36,475 nt of DNA from an uncultured Anaerococcus sp. (GCF_943908415.1 NZ_CALTSY010000021.1:1-36475), one strand, 5' to 3'. Positions 15,679 to 24,945 are shown, counted from the first letter of the stretch. The notes: generated by a model from the letters alone, not told the origin. Numbers and translations are program-made.

Positions 15679-16569
15679 ATGATTGAAGTTAAAAACGTAT
15701 CTAAAAGCTTTGGCTCAGTTAAGGCCTTAGATGATGTATCATTCACGGTTGAAAAAGGTGACATCTTTGGTGTCATCGGACAAAACGGAGCCGGCAAATC
15801 AACGCTTTTTAGGTGTATGATGGACTTTTTTGATGATTATAAAGGTTCTATCAGCTATGAAGGGATGCCTATTAAGGATGTTCCCCTAGAAAAGATTGGA
15901 TTTTTACCAGAAGAAAGATCTCTTTCACCTAAAAAGACTATAGAAGAGGAAATACGCTACTTTGCAAGGCTTAACCAGATGGATAATATATCCAAGGAGA
16001 CTTTAGAAAAGTACTTTGATAGGTTTGAAATCAAGGGCAAACTTAGCGATAAGATAAAGTCCCTATCAAAGGGTAACCAGCAAAAAGTACAGCTACTAGC
16101 AGCAGTTATCTATAAGCCAGAATTTGTAATCTTAGATGAGCCTTTATCAGGCCTAGATCCATATAATATTAGATTACTTGAAGATATTATCAAAGAGCTT
16201 AATGATATGGGCATGACAATTCTATTTTCTTCTCACAATATGGAAAATGTAGAGTCCCTATGCAATAAGCTTTTGATGATAAAAAATGGCCGAGTTGTCT
16301 TAAACGGTACCCCAGCAGATATTAGGAATTCTTTTCCTAGAAAAACTCTACTTGTTGAGACTGATAAAGACTTATTATCAATACTAAAAGATAAGAATCT
16401 TTCTTATGATAAGACAGAGAATATGTGGAGAATTAATCTTAATGAAGAAGAGGATGCTAGATATATATTTGATAAGATTAATTCGGAGATTGGCTTTGTC
16501 CCACAATTTAGCCAGGCAGCCCCTACATTAAATGAAATATTTGCAAGGACGGTGGAAGATAATGAGTAG
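15679..16569 (+). CDS. ABC exporter ATP-binding protein (NatA-like)
   Basis: A 296-residue ATPase. Walker A is GQNGAGKS (33-40), the signature is LSKGNQQKVQLL, Walker B is FVILDEPLSGLDP, the switch His lies in SSHNM, and a C-terminal regulatory domain (DUF4162-like) follows. It pairs with the permease that overlaps its end by 8 bases. NatAB-type exporters move Na+ or antimicrobial peptides; the substrate here is unknown. AAGGAAGG precedes the ATG, and a TATAAT box at 15651-15656 may provide its own start after the duplication. Confidence 0.9.
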   Translation: MIEVKNVSKSFGSVKALDDVSFTVEKGDIFGVIGQNGAGKSTLFRCMMDFFDDYKGSISYEGMPIKDVPLEKIGFLPEERSLSPKKTIEEEIRYFARLNQMDNISKETLEKYFDRFEIKGKLSDKIKSLSKGNQQKVQLLAAVIYKPEFVILDEPLSGLDPYNIRLLEDIIKELNDMGMTILFSSHNMENVESLCNKLLMIKNGRVVLNGTPADIRNSFPRKTLLVETDKDLLSILKDKNLSYDKTENMWRINLNEEEDARYIFDKINSEIGFVPQFSQAAPTLNEIFARTVEDNE

Positions 16570-17740
16570 GCTAAGGATAGTTACAAGAGAAACATATATG
16601 AGGCAAATCAAATCAGGTAGCTTCTGGTTTATGGTCTTGTTTCCATTTATAATGATGTTAGTATCTTTGGGAATAGGTGGCGCTGCCGGTAGCTTCGGTG
16701 ATGAGATGGCCATAGTAGCAGAACCTGAGATAGCAGAACACTTTAAGGATAACCCTAACTATGACTTTAGGATAACAAGTGAGGATGAGCTTGATAAGCT
16801 CCTAGATGATAAGGAGATATCATCATTTGCCAAAATAAAAGATGAAGATGGACTTATAACTGCAGAATATATGCCAGGTTCATCTGGTATGAGCCAAGAG
16901 CTGACTTTACAAAATATACTAGAACAAATACAAACTGAGATTAACGAAAAAAACGCCGATCTTAGCCAAGACCAAGTAGAGACCCTTGCAAAAAGTCCGG
17001 TAATAAATAAGATAAACCTAGAAAAAGAAGATAATAAGACAGCGGGAATGATTATCTACTATGTTCTCCTCTTCCTTATGTATATGATTCTGCTTACCTT
17101 TATAAACGTAGTACTTGCAGAAGTAGCTACTGAAAAAGGTACAAAGATGATAGAATTTATATTCTCATCTGTTAGACCTGGAGACTATTTTGCAGGCAAG
17201 ATGCTTGGAAACTTCCTAGCAGTCCTTACTGAGATTGTCATATATGTAATAATTGCTATAGGAGGATTTATTATAGCTAAGACTAATGGCTTATTAGATA
17301 ATATACCGATAGACTTTAGCATGGGTGGCAATATGATAGGCATGATGGCTGAGATTGTATTGTTGTTTTTACTAGGTATATTTATCTACTTAATAGTAGC
17401 TGGAATGCTAGGTTCTTTTGCAACAAAGGTAGAGGATGCAGGCAAGATGGGCTTTCCAATCATCTTTGTTATAATAATCTTTTTTGCTTTAGCCATTAGA
17501 TTAATGAATAAGGGAGATGTTATGGCAAGCAAGGTCCTATCCTATATACCATTTGCATCGACATTCTTTATGCCGCTTAGACTATTAAACGGCTATGCAG
17601 GTCTTACAGAAGGAGCTATATCTATAGTTATCCTTATTATAAGTATATTCCTAATGTATAAATTTGGAGAAAAGATTTATAAGAAAAATATCCTAAACTA
17701 TTCTAGTGATAACTGGCTTACTAGAAGATTTAAAAAATAA
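16562..17740 (+). CDS. ABC-2 family permease (NatB-like)
   Basis: A 392-residue membrane protein. The start is the ATG at 16562, overlapping the ATPase stop by 8 bases. One N-terminal helix (FWFMVLFPFIMMLVSLGIG) is followed by a roughly 140-residue extracytoplasmic domain with many charged residues, then five or so C-terminal helices, the standard ABC-2/NatB layout. The motif LAEVATEKGTKMIEFIFSSV at the start of the membrane core is typical of the family. It forms an exporter with the preceding ATPase. Confidence 0.9.
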   Translation: MSRLRIVTRETYMRQIKSGSFWFMVLFPFIMMLVSLGIGGAAGSFGDEMAIVAEPEIAEHFKDNPNYDFRITSEDELDKLLDDKEISSFAKIKDEDGLITAEYMPGSSGMSQELTLQNILEQIQTEINEKNADLSQDQVETLAKSPVINKINLEKEDNKTAGMIIYYVLLFLMYMILLTFINVVLAEVATEKGTKMIEFIFSSVRPGDYFAGKMLGNFLAVLTEIVIYVIIAIGGFIIAKTNGLLDNIPIDFSMGGNMIGMMAEIVLLFLLGIFIYLIVAGMLGSFATKVEDAGKMGFPIIFVIIIFFALAIRLMNKGDVMASKVLSYIPFASTFFMPLRLLNGYAGLTEGAISIVILIISIFLMYKFGEKIYKKNILNYSSDNWLTRRFKK

Positions 17741-17750
17741 TTATAAATGC

Positions 17751-17784
17751 AAAAGGGACGAGCGTATGCTCATCCCTTTTTATT
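17751..17784. terminator. Terminator between convergent genes
   Basis: AAAAGGGA (17751-17758) pairs with TCCCTTTT (17773-17780), with inner GAGC and GCTC pairing around GTAT. Runs of T on the right and A on the left make it usable in both directions. Confidence 0.85.
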
Positions 17785-17788
17785 ATGC

Positions 17789-18700
17789 CTAGTCAAGAAC
17801 TATAGCGATTATAAATTGTAGAAAGCCAGCAATTACAAATATTATCCAGCTAGTCTGCCAATTTCCAGCCCAGAAGCTATATATAAAGAAAATACCAATG
17901 GCAGTTATCCAAAGCACTCCTGATATCTTGCCAATCTTACCTTCTTTTTTCTGGATTTTTGGGTCTCTATATCTTAATATATCCCTATAGGATGAATATT
18001 TTATCATACTATATCCCATAAGACTTGCCCCAATAGCAGTTAGCGATAAAAATAAGTAAACAGGTGTATCACTTATTATCCCTTGATTTATAGCAAGTAA
18101 ATATACTGCTGGAGATAGGATAAATATAGCGATTGCTATAATTACATTTCTCTTAAGCTTTGGCATAAAATCATTTAAACTTTTCTCTATGACGCCTTCT
18201 ACTCCGTAGGAGAAGTTGTAGGATTCTTTTTCTATAAAGTCAAATTTACTAGCAGCAAAGCCAGAATTTATAAATAACCCTACTGCCAAGGCAATCATTA
18301 CTAAAAATATAATTACACCCAAACTTTCATTAATATTATCTAAGGTCATATAAGCTATAGGTGAAATTATGACAAGAATAGTTGCAAGGGATATAAACCT
18401 AGCTATTTTTTCATATGCACCGTAATATTGGTTGAGTAAATCTAGATCTATGATTTTTGAAGTATCCTCTACCTTTTCGTCTACTATTATTTCTTCCATG
18501 CCCAAATCATCATTTAACAAAAAATCTGTACTAACACCAAAAATCCTAGAAAGTTTCATAATCTTATCCAAATCTGGCATAGACATGGATGCTTCCCATT
18601 TTGAAACGGACTGTCTGCTAACACCAACTTTGTTAGCTAAATCTTCTTGAGTCATTCCTTCTTTTTTTCTTAAAGCAGTAATTTTATCAGCTAGTATCAT
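17789..18700 (-). CDS. Membrane-anchored XRE-family regulator
   Basis: A 303-residue protein. Residues about 1-65 are an XRE helix-turn-helix (MTQEDLANKVGVSRQSVSKW), followed by a linker and about six membrane helices in the C-terminal two thirds. Such HTH-membrane fusions often sense envelope stress or antimicrobial peptides and control a nearby transporter, but no ligand domain is recognised. It is divergent from the lipoprotein gene at 18889, sharing a 188-base intergenic region with a perfect 14-bp palindrome. AGGAGGCTACT precedes the ATG. Confidence 0.85.
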   Translation of the reverse strand: MILADKITALRKKEGMTQEDLANKVGVSRQSVSKWEASMSMPDLDKIMKLSRIFGVSTDFLLNDDLGMEEIIVDEKVEDTSKIIDLDLLNQYYGAYEKIARFISLATILVIISPIAYMTLDNINESLGVIIFLVMIALAVGLFINSGFAASKFDFIEKESYNFSYGVEGVIEKSLNDFMPKLKRNVIIAIAIFILSPAVYLLAINQGIISDTPVYLFLSLTAIGASLMGYSMIKYSSYRDILRYRDPKIQKKEGKIGKISGVLWITAIGIFFIYSFWAGNWQTSWIIFVIAGFLQFIIAIVLD

Positions 18701-18801
18701 AGTAGCCTCCTTTTATTTTCTTAATTATATTTTATAAAAAAAGCAGCTAACATACCAGCAAATAGCCTTGGAAATTTGTCAACTCATGGTTGCATTCTTG
18801 A

Positions 18802-18815
18802 AAAATAGCTATTTT
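18802..18815. promoter_or_regulatory. Perfect 14-bp palindrome in a divergent promoter region
   Basis: AAAATAGCTATTTT, midway between the XRE-membrane regulator gene and the lipoprotein gene. It is a candidate binding site for that regulator. Confidence 0.45.
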
Positions 18816-18888
18816 AACTTTATTAAATTTGTCTTATAGTTATTATTCAAGATAAAAATAATGTATAATATTAGTAAGGAGGAGAAGG

Positions 18889-19980
18889 ATGAAGAAGTTT
18901 TTGTTTATTTTGATGAGTATTTTTTTGACATCGTGTGCTTCTAAAGATACAAAAGATTTAGAAGCAAGCCAGGAAGTTTTGGCACCCATACAATTAAATA
19001 ATCCTGACTATGATTCCTTTACCCTAAAAGGTCAAACTTATAAGTTACCATTAAGTTTTGATGAGCTTAGAAAAAATGGATTTACTATAAATGAGAATGA
19101 GTACTATCACCCAAGTATAAACAAAAGTCAGCAAGTAATGGTCAACTTAAAGGCTGATGGAGCTGATTTGGGAGCTAGCTTTAAAAATCAAACTGATGGT
19201 CCGATTAATACCGAGGATGGTACTATTATAGAATTATACATAAATAATCAAGATGGAAATAATGATGATTTTAGCATCCATGGTCTAGAATGGGGAACTA
19301 GCTTTCAAGAAGCTAGCGAAAATTTAGATGACTTAAATCTAGAGGAAGCTGCCACAGAAACTGAAAGAACATTAAATTACTACACAGATGATAACTTAGT
19401 ATCGCTTTATTTTTCAGAAGATAAGTTAAATTCGGCAGCAATATTTTCTAAGTCATTTATGAGAGATGAAAATTATGTTGGAGGAGAGTTTGTTATCTTT
19501 GGTCAAACTGTAAAGTTCCCACTTAATATAAAAGACTTAGAAGAGCTCTTATCTAGTGATTTTGATATGGATGAAAATGAAGGTAAAAGTCTAGAGCCTG
19601 GAGAAGAAGTGACTATTAAGCTCTATTCACCTATGTTTGACAATCCAGAAGATAAGAGTGAATCATCTGGCTTGGATTTTCACCTCAAAAATACTAGCGA
19701 TAAACAATGTTCCTATGAAGATGCTGAGATTATAAAGATAGTAGCAGATAATAGCTCTGACTTATCAGTGGGAAATGTCTATGTAGGAGCAAGCGTAGAT
19801 GAGCTTAAAAGGGTAGATAAGAAAAATCAAAATCCTAGACGATTAAAGATAGACGGCAAAAATGAGGAAGGTGTACTCAAAATGACCTTCACTGCAGAAA
19901 ATGATACTAACTACATCTTTCAAATTAATGATCAAGTAGTAAATCATATAGAAATAGTAAATAAGAAGGAGCAAGAATGA
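18889..19980 (+). CDS. Lipoprotein with internal duplication, unknown function
   Basis: A 363-residue precursor with a short signal peptide and lipobox LTSC (Cys16), so surface-anchored. Two related modules are visible: one opens FTLKGQTYKLPLSFDEL (44-60), the other FVIFGQTVKFPLNIKDL (201-217); each continues with a predicted all-beta stretch and a segment like GLEWGTSF or NVYVGASV. No catalytic motif or named domain is recognised. A TATAAT box (18864-18869) and a strong AAGGAGGAG precede it. Its stop overlaps the next start in an ATGA, so both proteins are made together. The neighbouring membrane regulator is the likely controller. Confidence 0.85.
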   Translation: MKKFLFILMSIFLTSCASKDTKDLEASQEVLAPIQLNNPDYDSFTLKGQTYKLPLSFDELRKNGFTINENEYYHPSINKSQQVMVNLKADGADLGASFKNQTDGPINTEDGTIIELYINNQDGNNDDFSIHGLEWGTSFQEASENLDDLNLEEAATETERTLNYYTDDNLVSLYFSEDKLNSAAIFSKSFMRDENYVGGEFVIFGQTVKFPLNIKDLEELLSSDFDMDENEGKSLEPGEEVTIKLYSPMFDNPEDKSESSGLDFHLKNTSDKQCSYEDAEIIKIVADNSSDLSVGNVYVGASVDELKRVDKKNQNPRRLKIDGKNEEGVLKMTFTAENDTNYIFQINDQVVNHIEIVNKKEQE

Positions 19981-20750
19981 AATTTAGCAAAGTGCCAGTA
20001 TCAAATAAGAGATATCTTAACTATATATTTATAGAAACAGCCTTAGATGGTAAGCCAGTTACAGCTATGTTTGATACTAAGGGTAACACTCTTATAAAAA
20101 AATCTATAGCAGATCAGATAAATGTATCATATATTGATGAAAAGCCCATAGACAAAGAGCGTGGATGGAGACGTGCCCGTGTAAGTATGAGAATAGGTGG
20201 ACTAGAAATAGGAAGTGCCCCAGTCATAGTTGCCAATGATGATTCATTTGAACTTATGGAAGATCCCCAAGGCAATAAATTCCCAGCAGACATGATCTTA
20301 GGATGGAATATTATTTCTCAGTTATCCTTTAGGGGAGACCTTAGAAATGCTAACTTTGAAGTTCAAGTAGATGATATAAGAGATGCAAAGAGTAAGGAAA
20401 AAAGCAATAACCCTGTCTTATATATAGAATTTGAAGGGGAAAAAATATTAGCTGCACTCGATTCTTCCTTACCTATAACAAATGTAAGCCAAGAAGTATT
20501 TGATAAGATAATAGATAAAAATGAAGCAAGAGATACCATAGAGATGCTAGGATTAAGCGATAATGAAAATCTAAGTTATGAAACTTCTCTAACATTCAAA
20601 ATAGACCAAGATAAAATCATATTAAAGGGTGCTCAGCTAAATCCTCATCTAAATGATAGTGATATAAAAGTAATACTTGGTGCTGACTTTTTATGGTCTA
20701 CAAGTTGGGCAATCTATTCGCCTATGAAGTATATTAGGGCAAAACAATAA
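19977..20750 (+). CDS. Two-lobed retropepsin/pepsin-like protein with altered active-site motifs
   Basis: A 257-residue protein without a signal peptide. Two similar halves are seen. Half one has TAMFDTKGNTLIKKSIADQI (Asp33) and later MILGWNIISQL; half two has LAALDSSLPITNVSQEVF (Asp162) and later VILGADFLWS. A hydrophobic-Asp-Thr/Ser-Gly turn followed downstream by a hydrophobic-hydrophobic-Leu-Gly strand is the retropepsin-like fold; here both aspartates remain but the Gly is Lys35 in one lobe and Ser164 in the other. It may be an unusual aspartic peptidase, or a binding protein on that scaffold. It is translationally coupled to the lipoprotein gene (ATGA overlap), suggesting a shared function. 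The fold is inferred by eye. Confidence 0.65.
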   Translation: MKFSKVPVSNKRYLNYIFIETALDGKPVTAMFDTKGNTLIKKSIADQINVSYIDEKPIDKERGWRRARVSMRIGGLEIGSAPVIVANDDSFELMEDPQGNKFPADMILGWNIISQLSFRGDLRNANFEVQVDDIRDAKSKEKSNNPVLYIEFEGEKILAALDSSLPITNVSQEVFDKIIDKNEARDTIEMLGLSDNENLSYETSLTFKIDQDKIILKGAQLNPHLNDSDIKVILGADFLWSTSWAIYSPMKYIRAKQ

Positions 20751-20768
20751 AAAATAATTAAAACAAGC

Positions 20769-20797
20769 AAAACCCTAGGATTTTATCCTAGGGTTTT
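20769..20797. terminator. Bidirectional terminator
   Basis: Perfect 13-bp stem, AAAACCCTAGGAT (20769-20781) with ATCCTAGGGTTTT (20785-20797), and a 3-base loop. It serves the converging lipoprotein unit and oleate hydratase gene. Confidence 0.92.
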
Positions 20798-20806
20798 ATC
20801 TTATGC

Positions 20807-22606
20807 TTAGATTAAATTGTTTTCTTTTAATAAGATTTCAATATCTGTATCTTTTATTTTATCTTTTAGTCCCTTAGCTGCCAATTTTGGAATTGGTAGG
20901 TTTGGTTTTTCGTAGTCGTTTAATGCGCTTACTGCATTCATCAAGTATCTGATGTCATATCTAGAAGCATATACTTCAGGTATTCCTTTTTCTACACCGC
21001 ATAAAGCATATACGGCTTCCATAGCAGTTCTTCCTGAGTATTCTGTTGTAAATACAGTATCTCTACCTGGTTTATCTAGTGTTTCTGCAAATTGTCCAAG
21101 GAATGCAAAGTTTACTGCGCCTTTTGGAACAACATATGGTCTATCACCAAATTTACGTGGTTCAAAGTGGCTTGTGATATATGGCATCATAGCTGGAATA
21201 GCTGAGCAACCTTCTGCTAATCTATCGATATCAGCTGCTGGAACACCTATATGATATAGCCATTCTTTGGTAATCTCTTTACCAGTACAATCTCTCATGT
21301 CTTTTTCTATATAGTTACCTTTTTTATCTGTAAATAGTCCATATACCCATACGACAACTTCATCTTCTGGTTGTCCAATGTATTGTGGTTGTCTATTGAT
21401 TGTCCAGCTCATTAGCCAGTTAGAATCTTTAACTGTAACTATACCACCTGTTACTGTATGTCCTGATAGTGGATCTCTTTGAGTTATCTTCTTAATATAG
21501 TCAATAACTTCCTTGTCCTTAACAGTAACTGTACATGATTCCCAGTTAGTTCTTTCTACGTCAGAACAGAAATTATCTGGATTTCCAAAGTCATCAGATT
21601 TTAGAGCTATATTTCTCCATAAATCCCAGCTTCCACCAAGTTCAGCATTAAGTGGTGCAGCATTATCATCATCACCATAAACTGTTGATTCAGTCATAGA
21701 TCCGTTAGTTATAAATACTAGGTCGTTTTCTGATAAATCAATAGATTTATCTTCTCCATCACTATTGTCCATAACTAATTTTGTAGCAACTTTTTTATCA
21801 TCAGAGATATTAAAGTCTACATCTTTTACAGTTACTCCATACTCAAATTTAGCACCTTGATCTTCTAGCCATTTTACAATTGGTTTTACTATAGATTCAT
21901 ATTGATCATATTGAGTAAATTGAAGGGCTGAAAGTGTAGGGAGACCTCCAACGTGGTGGATAAATCTATTTAGATATAGTTTCATTTCCAAAGCAGAATT
22001 CCAGTTTTGGAATGCAAACATTGATCTCCATAGTATCCAGAAGTCACTATTTAAAGTCTCATCACTAAATATTTCATTTATTTGCTTACCTTGTAATTTT
22101 TCATCAGCAGTTTGGGTAAGCTCCATTATTTCTTTTAACGCTTTATCACTTAAGTTAAATTGTTCATTATCATATCTCTCACCATTATTGTGGATGATAC
22201 GACATTTACTATAGTTAGGGTCATCTAAGTTAGTATAGAAGAAGTGGTCTAAGATTGATTCTTCTTCTGGGTTTTCAGCAGATGGAACTGCACTATATAA
22301 ATCCCATAAGACCTCGAAATGGTGACCCATTTCTCTACCGCCACGAGCTACATAACCGTTAAGTTCAGGTTTATAATCACCGTCTAAGCAACCGCCTGGA
22401 AGTTCTAGCTGTTCTAAGAATGTAATGTTTTCTGCCTTCATGTGGGCATCTTTTACTAAAAATCCCCCAGCAGCTAGGGCTGCTAAACCTGTTCCTATTA
22501 TATAAGCTTTTTTATCGTCTATATCTTTTGGTTTTCTAGATTTTACAAGTGAATGATAATTTCCATTAACAAATTCAACTCTGTCATCATAACTATTATT
22601 TGTCAT
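20807..22606 (-). CDS. ohyA: Oleate hydratase (myosin-cross-reactive antigen family)
   Basis: A 599-residue FAD enzyme that adds water to the cis-9 double bond of oleate and similar unsaturated fatty acids, giving 10-hydroxy acids. The FAD-binding start is AYIIGTGLAALAAGGFLV (34-51), followed by the family motif LPGGCLDG and RGGREMGHHFEVLWDL, all characteristic. Length is normal. In skin and mucosal bacteria such enzymes detoxify host antimicrobial unsaturated fatty acids at the membrane face. It is a single-gene unit with AAAAAGGAGAAG before the ATG. A 14-base imperfect inverted repeat lies upstream. Confidence 0.95.
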   Translation of the reverse strand: MTNNSYDDRVEFVNGNYHSLVKSRKPKDIDDKKAYIIGTGLAALAAGGFLVKDAHMKAENITFLEQLELPGGCLDGDYKPELNGYVARGGREMGHHFEVLWDLYSAVPSAENPEEESILDHFFYTNLDDPNYSKCRIIHNNGERYDNEQFNLSDKALKEIMELTQTADEKLQGKQINEIFSDETLNSDFWILWRSMFAFQNWNSALEMKLYLNRFIHHVGGLPTLSALQFTQYDQYESIVKPIVKWLEDQGAKFEYGVTVKDVDFNISDDKKVATKLVMDNSDGEDKSIDLSENDLVFITNGSMTESTVYGDDDNAAPLNAELGGSWDLWRNIALKSDDFGNPDNFCSDVERTNWESCTVTVKDKEVIDYIKKITQRDPLSGHTVTGGIVTVKDSNWLMSWTINRQPQYIGQPEDEVVVWVYGLFTDKKGNYIEKDMRDCTGKEITKEWLYHIGVPAADIDRLAEGCSAIPAMMPYITSHFEPRKFGDRPYVVPKGAVNFAFLGQFAETLDKPGRDTVFTTEYSGRTAMEAVYALCGVEKGIPEVYASRYDIRYLMNAVSALNDYEKPNLPIPKLAAKGLKDKIKDTDIEILLKENNLI

Positions 22607-22635
22607 AATCTTCTCCTTTTTCCATTTAAGACAAT

Positions 22636-22669
22636 ATATTTTAGCTAATAGGATTATCAGTTAAAATAT
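22636..22669 (-). promoter_or_regulatory. Imperfect inverted repeat upstream of oleate hydratase
   Basis: ATATTTTAGCTAAT (22636-22649) and ATCAGTTAAAATAT (22656-22669) pair at 12 of 14 positions. It lies 30-63 bases before the start codon, where a fatty-acid-responsive repressor could bind. The rest of 22607-22952 is very AT-rich with no gene that I can see. Confidence 0.45.
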
Positions 22670-22867
22670 CTTGTGTATTAATATATATAACCACAAATTA
22701 AGTTCTTAAACAAAAAATTATAAAATAATTAATTATTTATTCGAATAAGCTTACATATCTTTATTTAATAATGAAGAATATATAATTCATATCTTATAAT
22801 TATTATATATGAAATATAAGTAAACTTAATTAAAATACTATAAAATTCTCTGATTAATTTCAAATAT

Positions 22868-22903
22868 AAGTTTTAGCTATTTTCATATAAAAAGCTAAAA
22901 CTT
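22868..22903 (+). promoter_or_regulatory. 11-bp hairpin upstream of the secreted protein gene
   Basis: AAGTTTTAGCT (22868-22878) pairs perfectly with AGCTAAAACTT (22893-22903), and the loop's TTTT/AAAA can pair further. It ends 49 bases before the start codon. It could be an operator or a leader hairpin; it lacks a long T-run, so it is a weak terminator candidate. It shares the core TTTTAGCT with the repeat upstream of oleate hydratase. Confidence 0.4.
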
Positions 22904-22952
22904 TGAAAATTACAGCAATTTTGAGTAAAATGTTATAAATTTTGGAGGAATA

Positions 22953-24863
22953 ATGAAATATAATAAAAACAAAAAAATCAAGAGCTTTACTATGGCTTTA
23001 GCCCTTGCTTTATCAATACCTTTGACTGCTATGGCTAGTGAAAGTGACCAAGATAGCAGAAATTCTACTACTATTAGAGAAGACAATATTCTTAATGAAG
23101 ATAATTCCATCAATAATTACAAAAGTCAAATATCTATGTCTTTATCTAATGATAATAAAAAAGCAAATTATACTATAGATATAACAAAAGATTCTAATAC
23201 AGAAAACACTTCAAATCTAAAAGCATATATTTATTTGCCAGATAGTTCTAACTTAGAAAATATAAAACTTCTAGATAATGATGCTACAGCAAGCTTAGAT
23301 GAAGCTACTGGCATGCAAAAATTATCGGTAGATTTAGCAAACTCAGATCAAAGCAGCTTAAATATTGAGGCAGATATAAAGGAAAATGCAACAGATAATC
23401 TTTCCTTTGATTTAGTTTTAGTAAATGAAGATGAGAACTTTAAGCAAATTAAAAAAGTAGTATCTGAAATATCTAAGGACTTTGAAGGAAATAGCAGTCT
23501 TATAGATAGCAATGTAAGCGATATGCCTTCTATTATTACAGGTAAGCTTTTAGATGAAAATAATATAGAGTGGACCGATTACCTAGCAAATAATAGTGAT
23601 GATGATATAGCATTGGATTACACATTAAATATAAGTGACAATCAAAAGTTTGAGCCATCTGCAGTTAAGATTCAAAATTATAAATTAAGTAAAGATGGCT
23701 ACAAAGCACTAGGAAGCCCTGAATTAAAAGACATAGAAGAATTAAGTGGGACTATAATCCCAGCTAAAAGTCTTGTAAAAATCACAATTACTTCCTTAGT
23801 AGATTCAAATAAAGATGACTTATGGACTCTTAATGGTGTCAGTGTTACTAAGGATGATAAGATAAATGAGTCTGAAAGTTCTGATTATGATAAAGAAGCT
23901 AAAGAGATTACAGAAAATCTAGATAGGCAAACAGAAAAAATCGATACTGCTATAGTGAATGTAGACAAAGATGAGGATATCAATACTAATAGAGATTCTA
24001 ATAAAAATCAGTCTATCGAAGAAAACAATGTAGATAATCAAGCTAAGGAACAAGAAAAGTCAAACAAAGAACTTCAAAATTCTATAGATAAGAACTCAAA
24101 GCAAGACGATAATAACAAGCTAAATAAAGATGAATCAAATCCTCAATCTGCTAAAAATATAGAAGATGTAGATGTTGTAAAGCTTACAAAAGACATTGAT
24201 GAAATCAATGAAAAAATGCTTGCAGCTATAAAAGAAATAGATGAAGAAGAGGGTATTTTCCTAGATAGCGACCAATCTGACCAAGACTCTCCAAAAGTTT
24301 ATGATTCATCTTATATTACGAGACTTACAGCACAAATAGATGAGTGCAATCGCAAGATAGATGAAGAACTAACTAGACTTTATGGCGCATCAACTGTCAA
24401 ATCTATAATGCTCTTAAGTGAAAATATAGATGAAGATAGCTACAAAATGCTCACAGAACTTGATGAAACTAATGAAAAGCTAGATGAAATAGTAAGACAA
24501 ATCAACCTATCCATAGAAACAGGCCAGATTTTAGAAAATCCAGAAGAAAAGGAACAGATAATAGCCATAATCAAAGAATTAGAAAGTCTAGAAGATAATA
24601 ACAAAAAGGCCCTAGAAAAAATAGAAGAAGTTAAAGAGGGCAAGGAAGCTAGTAAGGAGTTAGAACTAAGTCCAAATTTCAAAATAGTGGTAGATGGTTT
24701 TTCTCAAAATGTCTACAAAGACCTTAAAAAAGTAAGCACAGTAACCTTAGATCCACTAGATAAGAAAGAATCAGTTATGAAAGTCAAAGAGGCAAGAGAA
24801 AAGTATCCGACAATTACAGGCTATTTAGAAAACTTAGAATTAAGACGTGATTTACTAAGATAG
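22953..24863 (+). CDS. Secreted coiled-coil protein with degenerate IDExNEK repeats
   Basis: A 636-residue protein with a signal peptide (basic start, hydrophobic core, AMA-S cut near residue 28). Residues about 55-170 and 190-300 look like beta-rich domains rich in Asn and Asp; 300-405 is a highly polar linker; 405-570 is helical and coiled-coil-prone. Four copies of a short motif, Ile/Leu-Asp-Glu/Arg-x-Asn/Thr-Glu/Arg-Lys, sit at 323-329, 415-421, 462-468 and 503-509. No LPxTG, S-layer or cell-wall-binding repeat is seen, so how it stays at the surface, if it does, is unclear. No known family recognised. TTGGAGGAATA precedes the ATG, and a terminator follows. Confidence 0.8.
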   Translation: MKYNKNKKIKSFTMALALALSIPLTAMASESDQDSRNSTTIREDNILNEDNSINNYKSQISMSLSNDNKKANYTIDITKDSNTENTSNLKAYIYLPDSSNLENIKLLDNDATASLDEATGMQKLSVDLANSDQSSLNIEADIKENATDNLSFDLVLVNEDENFKQIKKVVSEISKDFEGNSSLIDSNVSDMPSIITGKLLDENNIEWTDYLANNSDDDIALDYTLNISDNQKFEPSAVKIQNYKLSKDGYKALGSPELKDIEELSGTIIPAKSLVKITITSLVDSNKDDLWTLNGVSVTKDDKINESESSDYDKEAKEITENLDRQTEKIDTAIVNVDKDEDINTNRDSNKNQSIEENNVDNQAKEQEKSNKELQNSIDKNSKQDDNNKLNKDESNPQSAKNIEDVDVVKLTKDIDEINEKMLAAIKEIDEEEGIFLDSDQSDQDSPKVYDSSYITRLTAQIDECNRKIDEELTRLYGASTVKSIMLLSENIDEDSYKMLTELDETNEKLDEIVRQINLSIETGQILENPEEKEQIIAIIKELESLEDNNKKALEKIEEVKEGKEASKELELSPNFKIVVDGFSQNVYKDLKKVSTVTLDPLDKKESVMKVKEAREKYPTITGYLENLELRRDLLR

Positions 24864-24902
24864 TTGCTTTAAAGATAAGATTATATAAGAAGTTAATATT
24901 AT

Positions 24903-24945
24903 AAAAAGATGAGGAAATTGTATAGGAAACTTCTCATCTTTTTTT
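24903..24945 (+). terminator. Intrinsic terminator
   Basis: AAAAAGATGAG (24903-24913) with CTCATCTTTTT (24933-24943), a perfect 11-bp stem ending in a T-run. Confidence 0.88.
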
